Assembly (NCBI RefSeq): GCF_029633865.1 | Contig: NC_079222.1 | Span: 32,364,830 to 32,428,829 of the forward strand | Length of the DNA stretch: 64,000 bases | Source of the DNA: Lampris incognitus | Taxonomy: Eukaryota; Chordata; Actinopteri; Lampriformes; Lampridae | Direction of reading: 5' to 3' | Shown here: positions 33,401 to 43,849 of the stretch, one piece after another | Numbering within the stretch: position 1 is the stretch's first letter | Layout: the number at the start of each line of letters is the position of its first letter | Position numbers and translations under genes: made by a program | Notes under the pieces: generated by a model | The model's input: the letters and a program-made list of their open reading frames with translations, nothing else | Database searches by the model: none | What the model was told of the DNA's origin: nothing

Positions 33401-36400
33401 TACAGCAGGAATGTGTTCTTGAACAGATCTAATAACCAGGGCCCTCATGTATGAAAATTTGCGTAGGATCTACACTAAACCTTGCTTGTGCTCAAAACAA
33501 GAAAACCTGTGTACCTTCAAAAATAACAGGATTTATAAAACCTTGCGTGTGCCAAATCCTGCACACTTCCCCTTTATAAGTCCCAAACCAACTTGAAATT
33601 GTGTGCGCTTGCAGAGCCTGTCGTCCCACCCCATTACCGCCCCAAAACAGCCATAAATGGATGTTGGAACACCACTTTTTTATTTTAAATACACAGAGCC
33701 CACGTTTCTCAGTAAGCTCAATAACAAGAGTTGAACAGAAAACGAAAAACAATTTCACGAACTGTGACATAGAAATGCTGGTTGATGAGGTAGAGGCCAG
33801 AAAACTCAACTCAGTTAAAACAATTACATTAAATGAAATGCCGATCATGCTGTAATATCATTACTTTGCCAAAGGAGGAGCGATTTCCCACCATCTCCAA
33901 AATGTGCATATACATTGGTCAACGTTTGTGTGGTAGTACATTGTGGAGTACAAAATGTACTCCATATGCACACCGTATGTACTCTGTAGTTTTCCACTTC
34001 TCTGTGTGTATGAAACTTCTCACTCACTGCAGACACACATACCAACTGTTATCATGCTTGCCTCCGATGGGGCCACATACCAACTGTTATCATGCTTGCC
34101 TCCCCGTTGCCGCATCCCAGGAACTTCCCGGTGCAGCGAAGACAGGTGCAACGGACCCACAGACACACACCGGACACAGGACATGATTAACGTAGATGTT
34201 TTCCTGCATTCCTTTGTAAGATAACACCTTGGTTAATGCAAGGAACATAGGGTATGATGCGACGGACTGCTCTATAAAAAAAAACCACTCCCTCCAACTC
34301 AAGTTAGAGCATATCCTCACAGGCTGACTTCTGTGACTATATGACTCTCCATCTGCAGATGCATTAAAGATTCTCTGTTTGCTCCACTATTTGTCCGATG
34401 ATTATTCTTCCCAGAGGTTGCTGGGGCAAGAGCCCGTTAAAAGGATAAGAAAAATCCACAACAACATACACATCAAGTTTACTTTTTATAGAGCCGATCT
34501 TTGCATGTGAACCCCCCCCCCATCCCCACCCCCTTTTTCTCTCCACTTGTATCCGGGACATGTGGGGAGGAGAGATGCAGGGTATATTGGGAGAAGGATG
34601 CTGAATATGGAGCTGCCAGGCAAGAGGAAAAGAGGAAGGTTTATGGATGTGGTGAGGGAGGGCATGCAGATGGCTGGTGTGGCAGAGGAAGATGCAGAGG
34701 ACAGGAAGAGATAGAAACGCTGTGGCGACCCCTAACGGGAACAGCCAAAAGTAGTAGTAGTGGTGTATCCAGACAGTTACCCCACTCTTCCGAGCCATCT
34801 CGGTCGCTGCTCCACCCTCTCTGCCGATCTGGGAGGGCTGCAGACTACCACATGCCTCCTCTGATACACATGGGGTCACCAGCCGCTTCTTTTCACCTGA
34901 CAGTTAGGAGTTTCGCCAGGGGGACGTAGCACATGGGCGGCTCACGCTATTCCCCCCAGTTCCCCCTCCCCCCAACAGGCGCCCTGACCGACCGACCAGA
35001 GGAGGCGCTAGTGCAGCGACCAGGACACACACCCACATCTGGCTTCCCACCCGCAGACACAGCCAGTTGTGTCTGTAGGGGTGCCCGACCAAGCCGGAGG
35101 TAACGCCGGGATTCGAACCAGCAATCCCTGTGTCGGTAGGCAGTGGAATAGGCCACCATGCTACCCGTACGCCCCCTGTGCCTGGGAAATTGAGTGTGCA
35201 AAGGTTTTGTGCTCATGCAACATTTATACATGAGGCCCCTGGTCTGGAAGGTGGATGTCCTAACCGTGTATTTGCTCCACCCATACACTAGACCAGCTGA
35301 TTCCACTCGTCGCCAGTCTTTGGCAAGGCGGAGGAAACTAGACGGTGATATCAGCTGGTTTAGTACACTGGTAAAAAAGATGCATGCCTCCAACTTGTAC
35401 TTTATGGACCTGGTTTCTAGTCCCCTCTGAGCAGAGGTCTGGCAGTGCGTGCAACATCTTCTCTCACCTCAGTGAGTCTCTTCCTGGTTTGCAGACACGT
35501 GTGTGTGTGTGTGTGTGTCAGCTCAAACCGTCCAACTGACATTTGCACTGTACAAGGCCACAGTCCTGATGCAGTTGCACCAGCGTAGACGGCATGTTAA
35601 ATACCGCCCTTTTTATGAGCAGATGTCAAAGAATCACCAACACAGAAATCTATCTAGAACTGTCAGTAACTTGTTACTGCCCCAGTTTACCTCAGTTTGT
35701 GTTCAATTTCATTTTTGTACTGTCCATGGAATCGGGTTGTTATTTCTAACTAACTACGGAGGCAAGAAAGGGAAGTTGGGCAGGTTTTAAGTGGATTATT
35801 TATGAACAAGGAAGGAAAGAAAGAGACAAAAAGTTTGAAAAAATGTAAGCATAAGTAAGTGAAACTTTGCTATGTTCCTTTTTTTTTTTTTTTTTTTTTG
35901 AGGGTAACATTTTAGCACATGGCTTGTTCATTTGTTTATCACAGCTATTTGGATTATAAGTAGCCAAGTGGTGATGCTGTAGCCTTTAAAAAGGTGCGTG
36001 GGGGCTCGTTCACGGTCACGTTACTGTTGGTGGATGTTAAATTTGTCTCAGCAGTGAATTTTATAGACCTGTCAGCCAAAGATCACCCGGTAAAATGGAC
36101 GGTATTGAAAATGAATACACTTGGTCATTTAACAATGCTTTAAATAGCAATTTTGAGAAATATGTGAAACACAGTTGAACGTCCGACAACATGACCTCTC
36201 TCTGCCCAAGTACTCCTCTGGATCTTTAAAGCAAAAACAAAAACTAAGGGTCTCAGTATCCACAACTTGTCTGGCGAGTGTACATTTAGCACTGAATGTT
36301 TGCCATTTTGTCTGTTTCCTCAGAGATTACCCCGATTTCTACAAGAAGTTGTACAATCTACTGGAACCTTCTGTTTTCCACGTGAAGTACAGAGCGCGGT

Positions 36401-39079
36401 TTTTCCACCTCACCAACCTCTTCCTTTCTTCCAGGTTCGTTATATCATCTTAACAGTTGTGTTACTCACCCTAATATACCAAAGGGCAGCACGATGGCAC
36501 AGTAGTTAGCGCGGCCACCTCACAGCAAGAAGGTCCTGGGTTTGAGCCCCGGGGTAATCCAGCCTTGGGGGGGGTCGTCCCGGGCCGTCCTCTGTGTGGA
36601 GTTTGCATGTTCTCCCCGTGTCTGCGTGGGTTTCCTCCGGGCGCTCCGGTTTCCTCCCACAGTCCAAAGACATGTAGGTCAGGTGAATTGGCCATACTAG
36701 ATTGTCCCTAGGTGTGAATGTGTCGGCCCTGTGATGGCCTGGCAGCCTGTCCAGGGTGTCTCAATGCCTGCCGCCCAATGACTGCTGGGATAGGCTCCAG
36801 CATCCCCGCGATCCTGTGTAGGATAAGCAGTTTGGATAATGGATGGATGGATGGATGGATGGATGAATGGATGGAAAGCTTGTTGTCCTTATTTAAGGAA
36901 AACTTCCAGTTTACCTAAGCAGCAAAACTGTCTTTGTGTATTTACTTCTAGTCACTTGCCACTTTACCTAGTGGCAGCCTTTGCCAAGCGTCTGGCTCGT
37001 CTGGCTCTCACAGCACCTCCTGCATCCCTCCTCATGATACTGCCTTTCATCTACAACCTCATCCGTCGGCACCCCTCCTCCAGAGTCCTCATTCACAGGC
37101 CCAGCACAGCAGATGGTTGGTGTTAGTGTTGCTCCTATCATGCTTCAAATATTTCAGTATTTGTACTCTTCCCATTTTAAAGAGGCTACACAACTGTAAT
37201 TGATTTCATGTATTTTTCAGTGTTCTTGTTTTCTAGTTTTTCTTCCTTTTTGGTTGCCAGCTGATTTGTCATATTCCACCAAATTCATGGTGGCGTGCAC
37301 TTTCAACGTATTATTCCCAGCATTCACTCATAATAGCGTAGGGTTAATGTTACGTATACGTTTTCCTCGCGGTTGGGTTAGAGAAATCAGTCGAGAATTT
37401 CAATGACAAATTAGGGGTGTCCAGGTGGCGTGGCGGTCTACTCTGTTGCCTACCAACACGGGGATCACCGGTTCGAATCCCCATGTTACCTCCGGCTTGG
37501 TCGGGCGTCCCTACAGACCTTGGCCGTGTCTGCGGGTGGAAAGCCAGATGTGGGTGTGTATGTCCTGGTCGCTGCACTAGCGCCTCCTCTGGTCGGTCGG
37601 GGCGCCTGTTCAGAGGGGAGGGGGAACTGGGGGGAATAGCGTGATCTTCCCACGCATTACGTCCCCCTGGTGAAACTCCTCACTGTCAGGTGAAAACAAG
37701 CGGCTGGTGACTCCACATGTATCGGAGGAGGCATGTGGTAGTCTGCAGGCCTTCCCGGATCGGCAGAGGGGGTGGAGCAGCGACCGGGACGGCTCGGGAG
37801 AGTGGGGGTAACTGGCCAAGTACAATTGGGGAGAAAAAGGGAGGAAAAAAAATTACATTGTTTATAATGATATATGTCTACACAATTCACAAATTGTCCA
37901 GTTTGTCACTACTACACAATAAGGGCGGACATGCCCCACTCACACTTAACTAAATGTTACTTATTATGACAGAGCCTTGTCAAGACGCATACCTAATGGA
38001 CGAAGAGGATCCAGCCCTGTGCTGTGCCCTGGAGAGCAGCCTGTGGGAGATTAAGGTAATTAGGACTTGCTTCAGTCGCTGTTCCTCAAATTTTTTGGAA
38101 GATGGAGTCGGCACCACAAAAGACAAAAGAGGGCAGAAAATGCTAGCATATTTATCATTAAATCCATCCTACTTCTGTCCTTCCTCAGACGCTGCAGAAA
38201 CATTATCACCCGGACGTGGCCAAGCTTGCCATGACGATAAACACACCCCTTCGACAGCAGGAGGAGGACATCAGTGAACTGCTGGAGACGACAAGCTACG
38301 AGGTGATGTGGATTCATAAGACATTGGTTTCGTTCCGGTGGTGCGGTGGTTATCGTGGTCGCCTCACAGCGAGAAGGTCCTGGGTTCTAGCCCCGGGGTA
38401 ATCCAACCTTGGGGGTCATCCCAGGTCGTCCTCTGTGTGGAGTTTGCATGTTCTCCCTGTGTCTGCGTGGGCTTCCTCCGGGTGCTCCGGTTTCCTCCCA
38501 CAGTCCAAAGACATGTAGGTCAGGTGAATCAGGCATGCTAGATTGTCCCTAGGTGTGAATATGTGTTGGCCCTGTGATGGCCTGGCGGCCTGTCCAGGGT
38601 GTCTCCCCGCCTGCCGCCCAATGACTGCTGGGATAGGCTCCAGCATCCCGTGACCCCGAGTAGGATAAGCGGTTTGGATAATGAATGAATGAATGAATAA
38701 AGAAAATTACAGTGGTGCTTCATCCCCAATTTATAAACCACTCTGTCATCGAACTTTCATTTATCAACACCTACTTCGTTGACACACACAACATGGTAAA
38801 CCAAATATCATATTTTATTGAGAATTTTATATCATATTTCAATATGGCGGCCAAATATTATCAGTTGTTGCTCTCAGTACAGTTTTTCTTTAAATGTGTG
38901 TTGTTTTTGTAACATCTGTGTAGTATAACAGTTAACCTTGGTGTGTTGCGTGTCCCCAGCTGATGGAGCGGTACCTCCAGGAGACTCTGCCTAAGGACGT
39001 CCCACTGGAGTTCGACCCTGCCGTGGTATTACTACAAGGAGGAGGAAACGTCTTAGGCCATCACTTTTGTATAAAGTAA
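24425..39079 (+). CDS. NOC4L: Nucleolar complex protein 4 homolog (NOC4L), 15 exons
   Basis: Exons: 24425-24577, 24740-24860, 25451-25557, 26502-26609, 30858-31007, 31258-31360, 31604-31638, 31716-31766, 31867-31978, 33255-33315, 36324-36434, 36952-37115, 37973-38055, 38189-38302, 38960-39079 (1593 nt, 530 aa; human about 516). NOC4L pairs with NOP14 in the SSU processome and supports 18S rRNA maturation and 40S export. A basic N-terminus (NKAKRAKIDVKS) precedes helical repeats. The CBF/Mak21 domain spans roughly residues 310-430, with LLALNGLFVLIHQHNL, YPDFYKKLYNLLEPSVFHVK, YRARFFHLTNLFLSS and AAFAKRLARLALTAPP. The acidic EEDPALCCALESSLWE segment follows, and the protein ends GHHFCIK. All introns are GT-AG. 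Exon 6 has two extra in-frame upstream acceptors (see 31177-31257). Introns carry nested LINEs and SINEs. Confidence 0.95.
25070..25290 (+). mobile_element. L2-like LINE 3' end
   Basis: 3' UTR fragment with TCTTGGGAGAGAGATCCCTC, AGGGAGTTTTTCCTTATCCG and the terminal GGGCTGTACAAATAAATTGA. It is the same tail type as the minus-strand LINE ending at 15725. It lies in NOC4L intron 2. Confidence 0.7.
25666..25729. repeat. Near-perfect 64-bp palindrome
   Basis: The arms 25674-25697 and 25698-25721 are perfect inverted repeats of 24 bp meeting at TATATA. They extend to GGAATTG and CCAATTCC with one unpaired A at 25673. The left flank holds CATTCATCCAGGTCATGGTT, so it may be the collapsed core of a foldback element. 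NOC4L intron 3. Confidence 0.9.
26640..26995. mobile_element. Foldback element, fullest copy
   Basis: The left arm (about 26640-26780) has CAGTTCATCTGATCACAACA, ATCACTCATCTAAGTGACCT and CAGTGGCATAACAACC. The right arm (about 26825-26990) has the inverse: GGTTGTTATGCCATGG, ACTTAGATGAGTGATGAAAT and GTCCAGGTGAACTGATTCC. Other pieces lie at 2940-3040, 20715-20830, 52795-53090, 56855-56915 and 57070-57130. No coding capacity. Confidence 0.75.
27140..27515 (+). repeat. Dispersed repeat, second copy
   Basis: It shares TGGCCTGGTGTAAATTTGGC-type sequence, AAACTGTTGAAGCTTTAGAC and GGCTTGAACCCCAGAATCAC with 14385-14575. It contains two GGGGGCGC/GGGGGTGCC motifs. The element class is unknown to me. Confidence 0.55.
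28079..28432 (+). mobile_element. RTE-like LINE 3' end inserted in another LINE
   Basis: Encodes LRWFGHVQRRDVGYIGRRML, LPGKRERGRPKRRF and EDAEDRKRWKRMIRC, then ends in GTAGTAGTAGAG. The direct repeat TGTGACACTA occupies 28069-28078 and 28433-28442, giving the exact insertion ends. Confidence 0.88.
29383..29802 (+). mobile_element. Second LINE 3' end inserted in the same LINE
   Basis: Encodes AAEMSFLQRVSGLSLRDRVR, VEPLLLCVERSQLRWFRHLI and then PRGGPRT-like coding, with a GATGATGAATGAATGA tail. The direct repeat AGACCAGTAG occupies 29373-29382 and 29803-29812. It interrupts the host element's YRPVALIS reverse-transcriptase motif. A related minus-strand piece is at 53100-53505. Confidence 0.85.
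30360..30715 (+). mobile_element. L2-like LINE 3' UTR fragment
   Basis: Degenerate coding end (GTNFQ-type) followed by the tail GCACTTTGAATTGACATTGT, GTAATACAAATAAATTTGCC and TTGCCTTG. This is a typical L2-type 3' terminus with short terminal repeats. Confidence 0.65.
31168..31257 (+). repeat. NOC4L: Duplicated splice acceptor and exon start at NOC4L exon 6
   Basis: The unit TTCCTCAGGAAATATTACCC occurs three times, with acceptors before 31177, 31231 and 31258. Spacings are 54 and 27 nt, both multiples of three, and no stop occurs between them. Copy 1 also repeats the downstream exon sequence up to GTGTTCAC. Use of the first or second acceptor would add 27 or 9 residues after residue 213. The third acceptor gives the standard family length. 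Confidence 0.92.
32204..32645 (+). mobile_element. SINE family B with 13-bp target duplication
   Basis: The direct repeat TACCACAATGCCA at 32191-32203 and 32646-32658 fixes the element. It starts GGAGCGTCCGGTGGGCGTGG, has the B box GGTTCGAATCCCC and ends in GAAAGACAAAAAAG. Best-defined copy of the family. NOC4L intron 9. Confidence 0.93.
32646..33254 (+). other. NOC4L intron 9, remainder
   Basis: No gene or repeat recognised. A minus-strand open frame of 139 codons at 32740-33159 has a mixed, possibly transposon-derived composition but no known motif. Confidence 0.4.
34508..35178 (-). mobile_element. SINE family B split by a LINE
   Basis: The tail lies at 34508-34556 and the remainder at 34761-35178 with the tRNA-like head at the right (B box GGTTCGAATCCC on minus). 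The RTE-like fragment 34557-34760 sits between, with TGTATCCGGAC / TGTATCCAGAC at its borders as a likely target duplication. Confidence 0.75.
34557..34760 (+). mobile_element. RTE-like LINE 3' end inside a SINE
   Basis: Contains GGGTATATTGGGAGAAGGAT, GAGCTGCCAGGCAAGAGGAA and the 3' end AAAGTAGTAGTAGTGG, matching the RTE-like copy at 28079-28432. 5'-truncated. Confidence 0.8.
35244..36323 (+). other. NOC4L intron 10, 3' part
   Basis: A short (GT)n at 35500-35518 and a T run at 35879-35898. No other feature recognised. Confidence 0.45.
36483..36880 (+). mobile_element. SINE family A
   Basis: GGCAGCACGATGGCACAGTA head, B-box-like GGTTTGAGCCCC, standard body and a long (TGGA)n tail at 36839-36875. 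The (GT)n tract is absent. NOC4L intron 11. Confidence 0.85.
37411..37850 (+). mobile_element. SINE family B
   Basis: GGGTGTCCAGGTGGCGTGGC head, B box GGTTCGAATCCCC, body CTCACTGTCAGGTGAAAACA and tail TACAATTGGGGAGAAAAAGG. NOC4L intron 12. Confidence 0.88.
38334..38700 (+). mobile_element. SINE family A
   Basis: CCGGTGGTGCGGTGGTTATC head, degenerate B box GGTTCTAGCCCC, standard body and an AATGAATGAATGAATAA tail. NOC4L intron 14. Confidence 0.82.
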
Positions 39080-39257
39080 AGTCACAAACCAAACGCTGGG
39101 CGCTGTGTACATATTGCACCTCAGAAGCCGTGAACCACCTTGGAACAGTTTATTTATGAGGCGGTATGAAGCAACGGGACTTGACCGAGGATTTATGACG
39201 ATAGGGTTAACTTTGGGACCTAAGTATAAAGTCGTCTTTCAAACACACGCGATCTGG

Positions 39258-39303
39258 AATAAATGAGCAGATAGTCCGATGAGCTGTACGGCATACCAAT
39301 AAA
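39258..39303 (+). terminator. NOC4L: NOC4L polyadenylation signals
   Basis: Two AATAAA hexamers at 39258-39263 and 39298-39303, about 180-225 bp after the NOC4L stop codon. Confidence 0.65.
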
Positions 39304-39547
39304 AACGGAAATATTCTGTGATCGTGCTTATGGCCTTTTGATTTTACCAGTCACATGTTAATGATATTAAAGGGCGTCATTCAGCACAACTCGGTGTCAA
39401 GGCTGTGGTGGGAGTTTGCACATGCTACTGATTTGTAAGGAGACATGTTCAACCTTCTAAACCGGAACCAGCTGCATTTCTTTAGATGAGGCTTTTATGG
39501 GCTGTAGTTACAAAGACAGTAAATTTAGACAAGATCGAACCAGGTCC

Positions 39548-39690
39548 CCCCCCCCTTTTTTTTTCTCCCCAATTGTTCCCCCCAATTGTATCCGGCCAAT
39601 TACCTCACTCTTTGAGCCATCCCGGTTGCTGCTCCACCCCCTCTGCAGACTATCTCACGTGCCTCCTCCGATACATGTGGAGTCGCCTCG
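39548..39690 (-). mobile_element. SINE family B fragment
   Basis: Only the tail and adjacent body are present (CCCCAATTGTATCCGGCCAA, then ATACATGTGGAGTCGCC). The tRNA-like head is absent, so this is the 3' end of a truncated or split copy. Confidence 0.7.
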
Positions 39691-39751
39691 TTTCTTCGTC
39701 AGTCCGTCGAAACGATGATGACTGCGGCGCAGTTTAAGCTCGGCAACATGT

Positions 39752-41505
39752 TTAATCGCATAATGGTGCTGACACGTGGGTGTTAGTTCTACTGGGCTGG
39801 AAATGTCTTGCAGCTGATTTTCGTTTGTGCTCGGCATCCGGTGCCTCTCGTGTCAGTGTCTGGCAATAGTCGGCCAGCAGTGATGGATTCCAGTTGCCTC
39901 GATGCCTCTCTTCCGTGGTCGCGGTGTCCCGGTGAAACCTTTCACCGTGTTCGTCACAGACTGTACCAAGGTCAGCAGGGAGGAAGTCCCAAGTGTGAAT
40001 GCAGAAAGTGAATTTCCCACGACACGTTGCACATTGTGGGTTTGTATGCTTTAAGCATGTTGCCAGGCAGCTCGATGTAGTTTGGTGCTCTCTAATTGCC
40101 AAAACATTTTCTCAACCACATCCTTGCATGCCTTCCATGCTATTTTCCCTGGCCCCACTAGCAGATCTTCTAACTCCCTGTCACTGATGACCTGTTTGAT
40201 CAGTGGACCAACAAAAATACCTCCCTTGACTCAAACATGCAGCATAGGATGCACCGGGACACATCATCAGCGATGTCTCCCCAGGTCCTCGGGTGTTTCG
40301 GGTCTTTCGACATCATACAACCCCTCTCTCAGGCGACCCAGCCAGGGTTGATCAAGCCCTGGCTTGTGTCCTAGCGGCGTTGGCCCACAGATCACTCCTT
40401 CTGATCCAACGCCATCTGGAGGCCCTCTCTGCAGCCTCCACGGAAGACTTGACAGGTCATTGATGACCTGTCTGATTTGTGGACCAAAAAAAAAAAAAAT
40501 GCCTCCCTTAATCTTGGCATCAGTTATTCTTGGAAACATGTGTCTCCAATAGCCAAATCCATCACCGTCTTTGTTCACTGCTTTCGCAAAATGTTTCCCA
40601 TCAATCCCAAGTTTTATATGAAGAGGAGGCAGAAATATCTTTGTTGGGTCGACAAGTCGACACTTTTCGGCCCTGGAAGGAAATGCTTACGGAGCGGCCA
40701 GCTCTCTCTTCATGTAACGGGACTCTTTAGCGCAGCCATCCCATCCACACAGGAAACAGCAGTACTGTTTTATATCCGAGCTGCGCTCCCAGTAGCAATA
40801 CTGTCAGGTCGCCGCAGATGTTCTGGTCGTGCTTGTACTGTATGTGTTTCAACAGCACTTCCATGTTATTGTAGGCTTCGTTGTGTAACAGGAAAGCTGT
40901 CGAGCTCAACGACGGCATAATTGTGAGTCATGCGCACAACCCAAAAGCCATGAACGGCCCCCATCGATGTCAGTGCAGAAACGGAGGTTGTCAACCTGCG
41001 TTGTCAGATGTTGTTGACGGTTCCGAGAGACAAGACATGTTTGTACCTGGTGACAGCAAACCACCATCCGTGCGATCTCGAACCATGTAGTTCTGCTTTA
41101 GCTTTTGACAAATCCGAGTCCCGACCGGGTCATCAGATGAGGATAACCAGGCCTAAAGGGATCAACATCTGGATCAGTGTCCTTTTCCACATCTGGTTCA
41201 TGCGTTGTGGCATCTTCATCTGGGCTGCATGTCTCTGGTGGCTTCGGTACTGGCAAACTGTCACGTGGCACTGGTCTCATGGCTGAAGGCGGATCGGGGT
41301 GTTCGGTAGAGTTCTTATTTTTAGTAGAGAGTCCAGATACATTGGCCAGACGGAAATAACAATCCGTCACGTGACCCTTCTGTTCTCACCACATCATTAG
41401 GACTGCAAATGGCATTTACTTCCGAGTACCTCTGAGCCAAGCTCTCATGTTGACTGCACATGTTGCACAACAAATGTGAGGAGTCCACGGTTTCTCTTGG
41501 TCACC
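39752..41505 (-). pseudogene. Decayed copy of a dispersed protein family of unknown function
   Basis: Minus strand, in order: DQEKPWTPHICCATCAVNMR (about 41450-41505); MPFAV...EQKGHVTDCYFRLANVSG; PSAMRPVPRDSLPVPKPPET (about 41240-41290); NNMEVLLKHIQY and LLLGAQLGYKTVLLF (40727-40870); RITDAKIKGGIF and GPQIRQVIND (40480-40540); GIFVGPLIKQVISDRELEDL (about 40170-40230); HTWDFLPADLGTVCDEHGER and LADYCQTLTREAPDAEHKRK (39800-40000). I recall these motifs, in this order, from multi-copy uncharacterised proteins in fish and arthropod genomes. The CxxC pairs hint at a zinc-binding N-terminus. At least two stops and several frameshifts make it non-functional. It may derive from a mobile element, but no terminal repeats were found. 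Confidence 0.7.
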
Positions 41506-41507
41506 AT

Positions 41508-41944
41508 CCCCCCCCTTTTTTTTCCTCTCATTGATTGTACTTGGCCAATTGCCCCACCCTTCCGAGCCGTCCCGGTCGCTGCTCCACCCCCTCTGCCGAT
41601 CCGGGGGGGGGGGCTGCACACTACCACATGCCTCCTCCCATACATGTGGAGTCACCAGCCGCTTCTTTTCACCCGACAGTGAGGAGTTTCATCAGGGGGC
41701 CTTAGCGCGTGGGAGGATGACGCTGTTTCCCCTCTGCCCCCCCCCCCCGCCCCGAACAGGTGCACCGACCCACCAGAGGAAGCGCTAGTGCAGCGACCAG
41801 GACACACACCCACATCCGGCTTCCCACCCGCAGACACCGCTAATTGTGTCTGTAGGGACACCCGACCAAGCCGGAGGCAACACCGGGGATTCGAACCGGC
41901 GATCCCCGCGTTGGTAGGCAACGGAATAGACCGCTATGCTACCT
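41508..41944 (-). mobile_element. SINE family B, full length
   Basis: Minus-strand copy ending at the tRNA-like head (B box GGTTCGAATCCCC near 41890 on minus). It directly abuts the decayed gene copy at 39752-41505. Confidence 0.85.
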
Positions 41945-42278
41945 CAGAAAAGAAGGGTCTCCAATTCTCTCAAGTTTGGGGGTCTGAATTGCCAACGCCG
42001 TTTTGGCGACACAAATCATGGTGTACCTTAACAGCAGGCCTGTCGCATCCTGCCGGCGGCGGACAGATGTGACTTTGCATACTCAGCCTCGCGCTGGAAC
42101 GCTGGGGCTTCCCCCCACGCGGCAGCAGCCCAGCCAACATCAGGAGGGCACCTGCAGAAAGTCATTACGCTGTCTCCTTGGCCGGCAGACTAACAATGTT
42201 TGTGTCCACATACGCTGCAGTGCGCATAGGAATGCATGCATGTATGTATATAGAATGCCCGTAGCATGCACTCTCTGT

Positions 42279-42332
<54 letters not shown>

Positions 42333-43200
42333 CATTAGGCACAATAATCCATGGTGACCACCTTTGCCATTCTTGACTCACCACTGCACACACGCGTTTC
42401 CCCTATCCGAGCACGTTGGCTTCCTGGAGCGTTAAGCTCCGCCCCTTAATATTTTCCCTGTTAAGGCTGCACAGTGTCTATGGCACGTTGCTTCTCACTG
42501 AGCTCTGCACACTTCTGCTGTCATCTCAGTATCCAAATATAGTCCGGTTATTTCAGCGAGGACATTTTCCCTCCTTACGACCAAAAACCTGAACCGTAGT
42601 ATTTTGGTCATAGCGCCTCCCACAGGACGTCCGAGTGAAATGTCACCAGACTCCTCCTCGTGAATGTGAACGAGCGCGACTCCACTTGCCTTCCTCGCCC
42701 CTAAGCCACGCACCAACTCCCAAGCAATGTGGTTTGTGTGTGAATCACTTCAGGCCAAACATCTGCGCCCCACCATGACTGGTTCTAGACCTTGGGGGAA
42801 CAAAGGGGAAGGGGGAGGGGGAGAGGGGGGCAGGATTTTCCCAGGCGTTACCTGTTTTCTCTGCGGGGCCGGCTCTGCGTGCCCACGTGACAAACAGGCA
42901 GTGAGAGGGCCTGATCGTCCAGGCTTCCTTCCCTTTCTGTGATTGAACTGTCCGGCCTTCCCCGTGACAGGTTATCCAGCAATAATCAATAGGCCCATTG
43001 TCCCGACCCCGCATTCATCACGTCCTTTCAGGATATACCACGGCCGTGGCTATGTGGTGGAGTTAGCCTTTTGGAGCGAGCTGTGGGTGTTGCAATAAAA
43101 CTGATTTTGCAGCTGCTTCAGCAGTCTTTATCTTGAGCCCACACCCAGTTCTGCGGTGGTCTTAACGGACGATGTTTTACAGCCTGCTTCATTTATTAAA
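41945..43200. other. Intergenic spacer
   Basis: Contains a (CA)n tract at 42282-42329 and a G-rich patch at 42808-42832. No coding gene recognised. Confidence 0.45.
42282..42329 (+). repeat. (CA)n microsatellite
   Basis: Uninterrupted CA repeat of about 48 bp. Confidence 0.97.
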
Positions 43201-43204
43201 TCCT

Positions 43205-43620
43205 ATAAAAAAACGTCCGGGTAGCGTAGCGGTCTATTCCGATGCCTACCAACACGGGGATCGCCGGTTCGAATCCCCGTGTTACCTCCGGCTTGGTCGG
43301 ACGTCCCTACAGACACCGAAGGCCGTGTCTGCGGGTGGAAAGCCGGATGTGGGTATGTGTCCTGGTTGCTGCACTAGCGCCTCCTCTGGTCGACCGGGGC
43401 ACCTGTTCGAGGGGGGGGGGGTGATGATGATGATGATAGCGTGATCCTCCCACGCGCTACGTCCCTCTGGTGAAACTCCTCACTGTCAGGTGAAAAGAAG
43501 CGGCTGGCGACTCCACATGCATCGGAGGAGGCATGTGGTAGTCTGCAGCCCTCCCCGGGTCGGCTGAGGGGGTGGAGCAGCGACCGGGACAGCTCGGGGA
43601 GAAAAAGGGAGGACCCCCCC
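43205..43620 (+). mobile_element. SINE family B
   Basis: ACGTCCGGGTAGCGTAGCGG head, B box GGTTCGAATCCCC, an internal G run and (GAT)n patch at 43416-43437, and an A-rich tail. The AATTGGCC segment before the tail is shortened. Confidence 0.85.
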
Positions 43621-43849
43621 CAAAAAAAAATAAAAACTAAAAAAATAAAATAACTGAAGTAGGGAAACTTGAAAAGTGAATTTCTTATGTTGGCATCAAG
43701 AATCAATAAGGGTTTCGATCATAGTACACTAAAGTCAAATAGCAGACTATAAAAAGTGTAGTCCCCCCCCCCTCTGAAGTAAGGGGGACTCCAACCCCCC
43801 TCCCCCTTTGTATAAACAAGTACCACCAACAGCAGGGAAATAAAAAACC

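Larger units (their letters stand above)
33438..35243. mobile_element. Possible Harbinger-like element with nested SINE and LINE
   Basis: The left end CCAGGGCCCTCATGTATG and the right end CATACATGAGGCCCCTGG-like (about 35228-35243) are inverted. Both are followed inward by matching TTGC/GCAAC-type sequence including TGAGCACAAAACCTTTTGC-like motifs. The interior holds a SINE family B at 34508-35178, itself split by an RTE-like LINE. Class inferred from the GGGCC(C)TCAT ends only. NOC4L intron 10. Confidence 0.45.
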
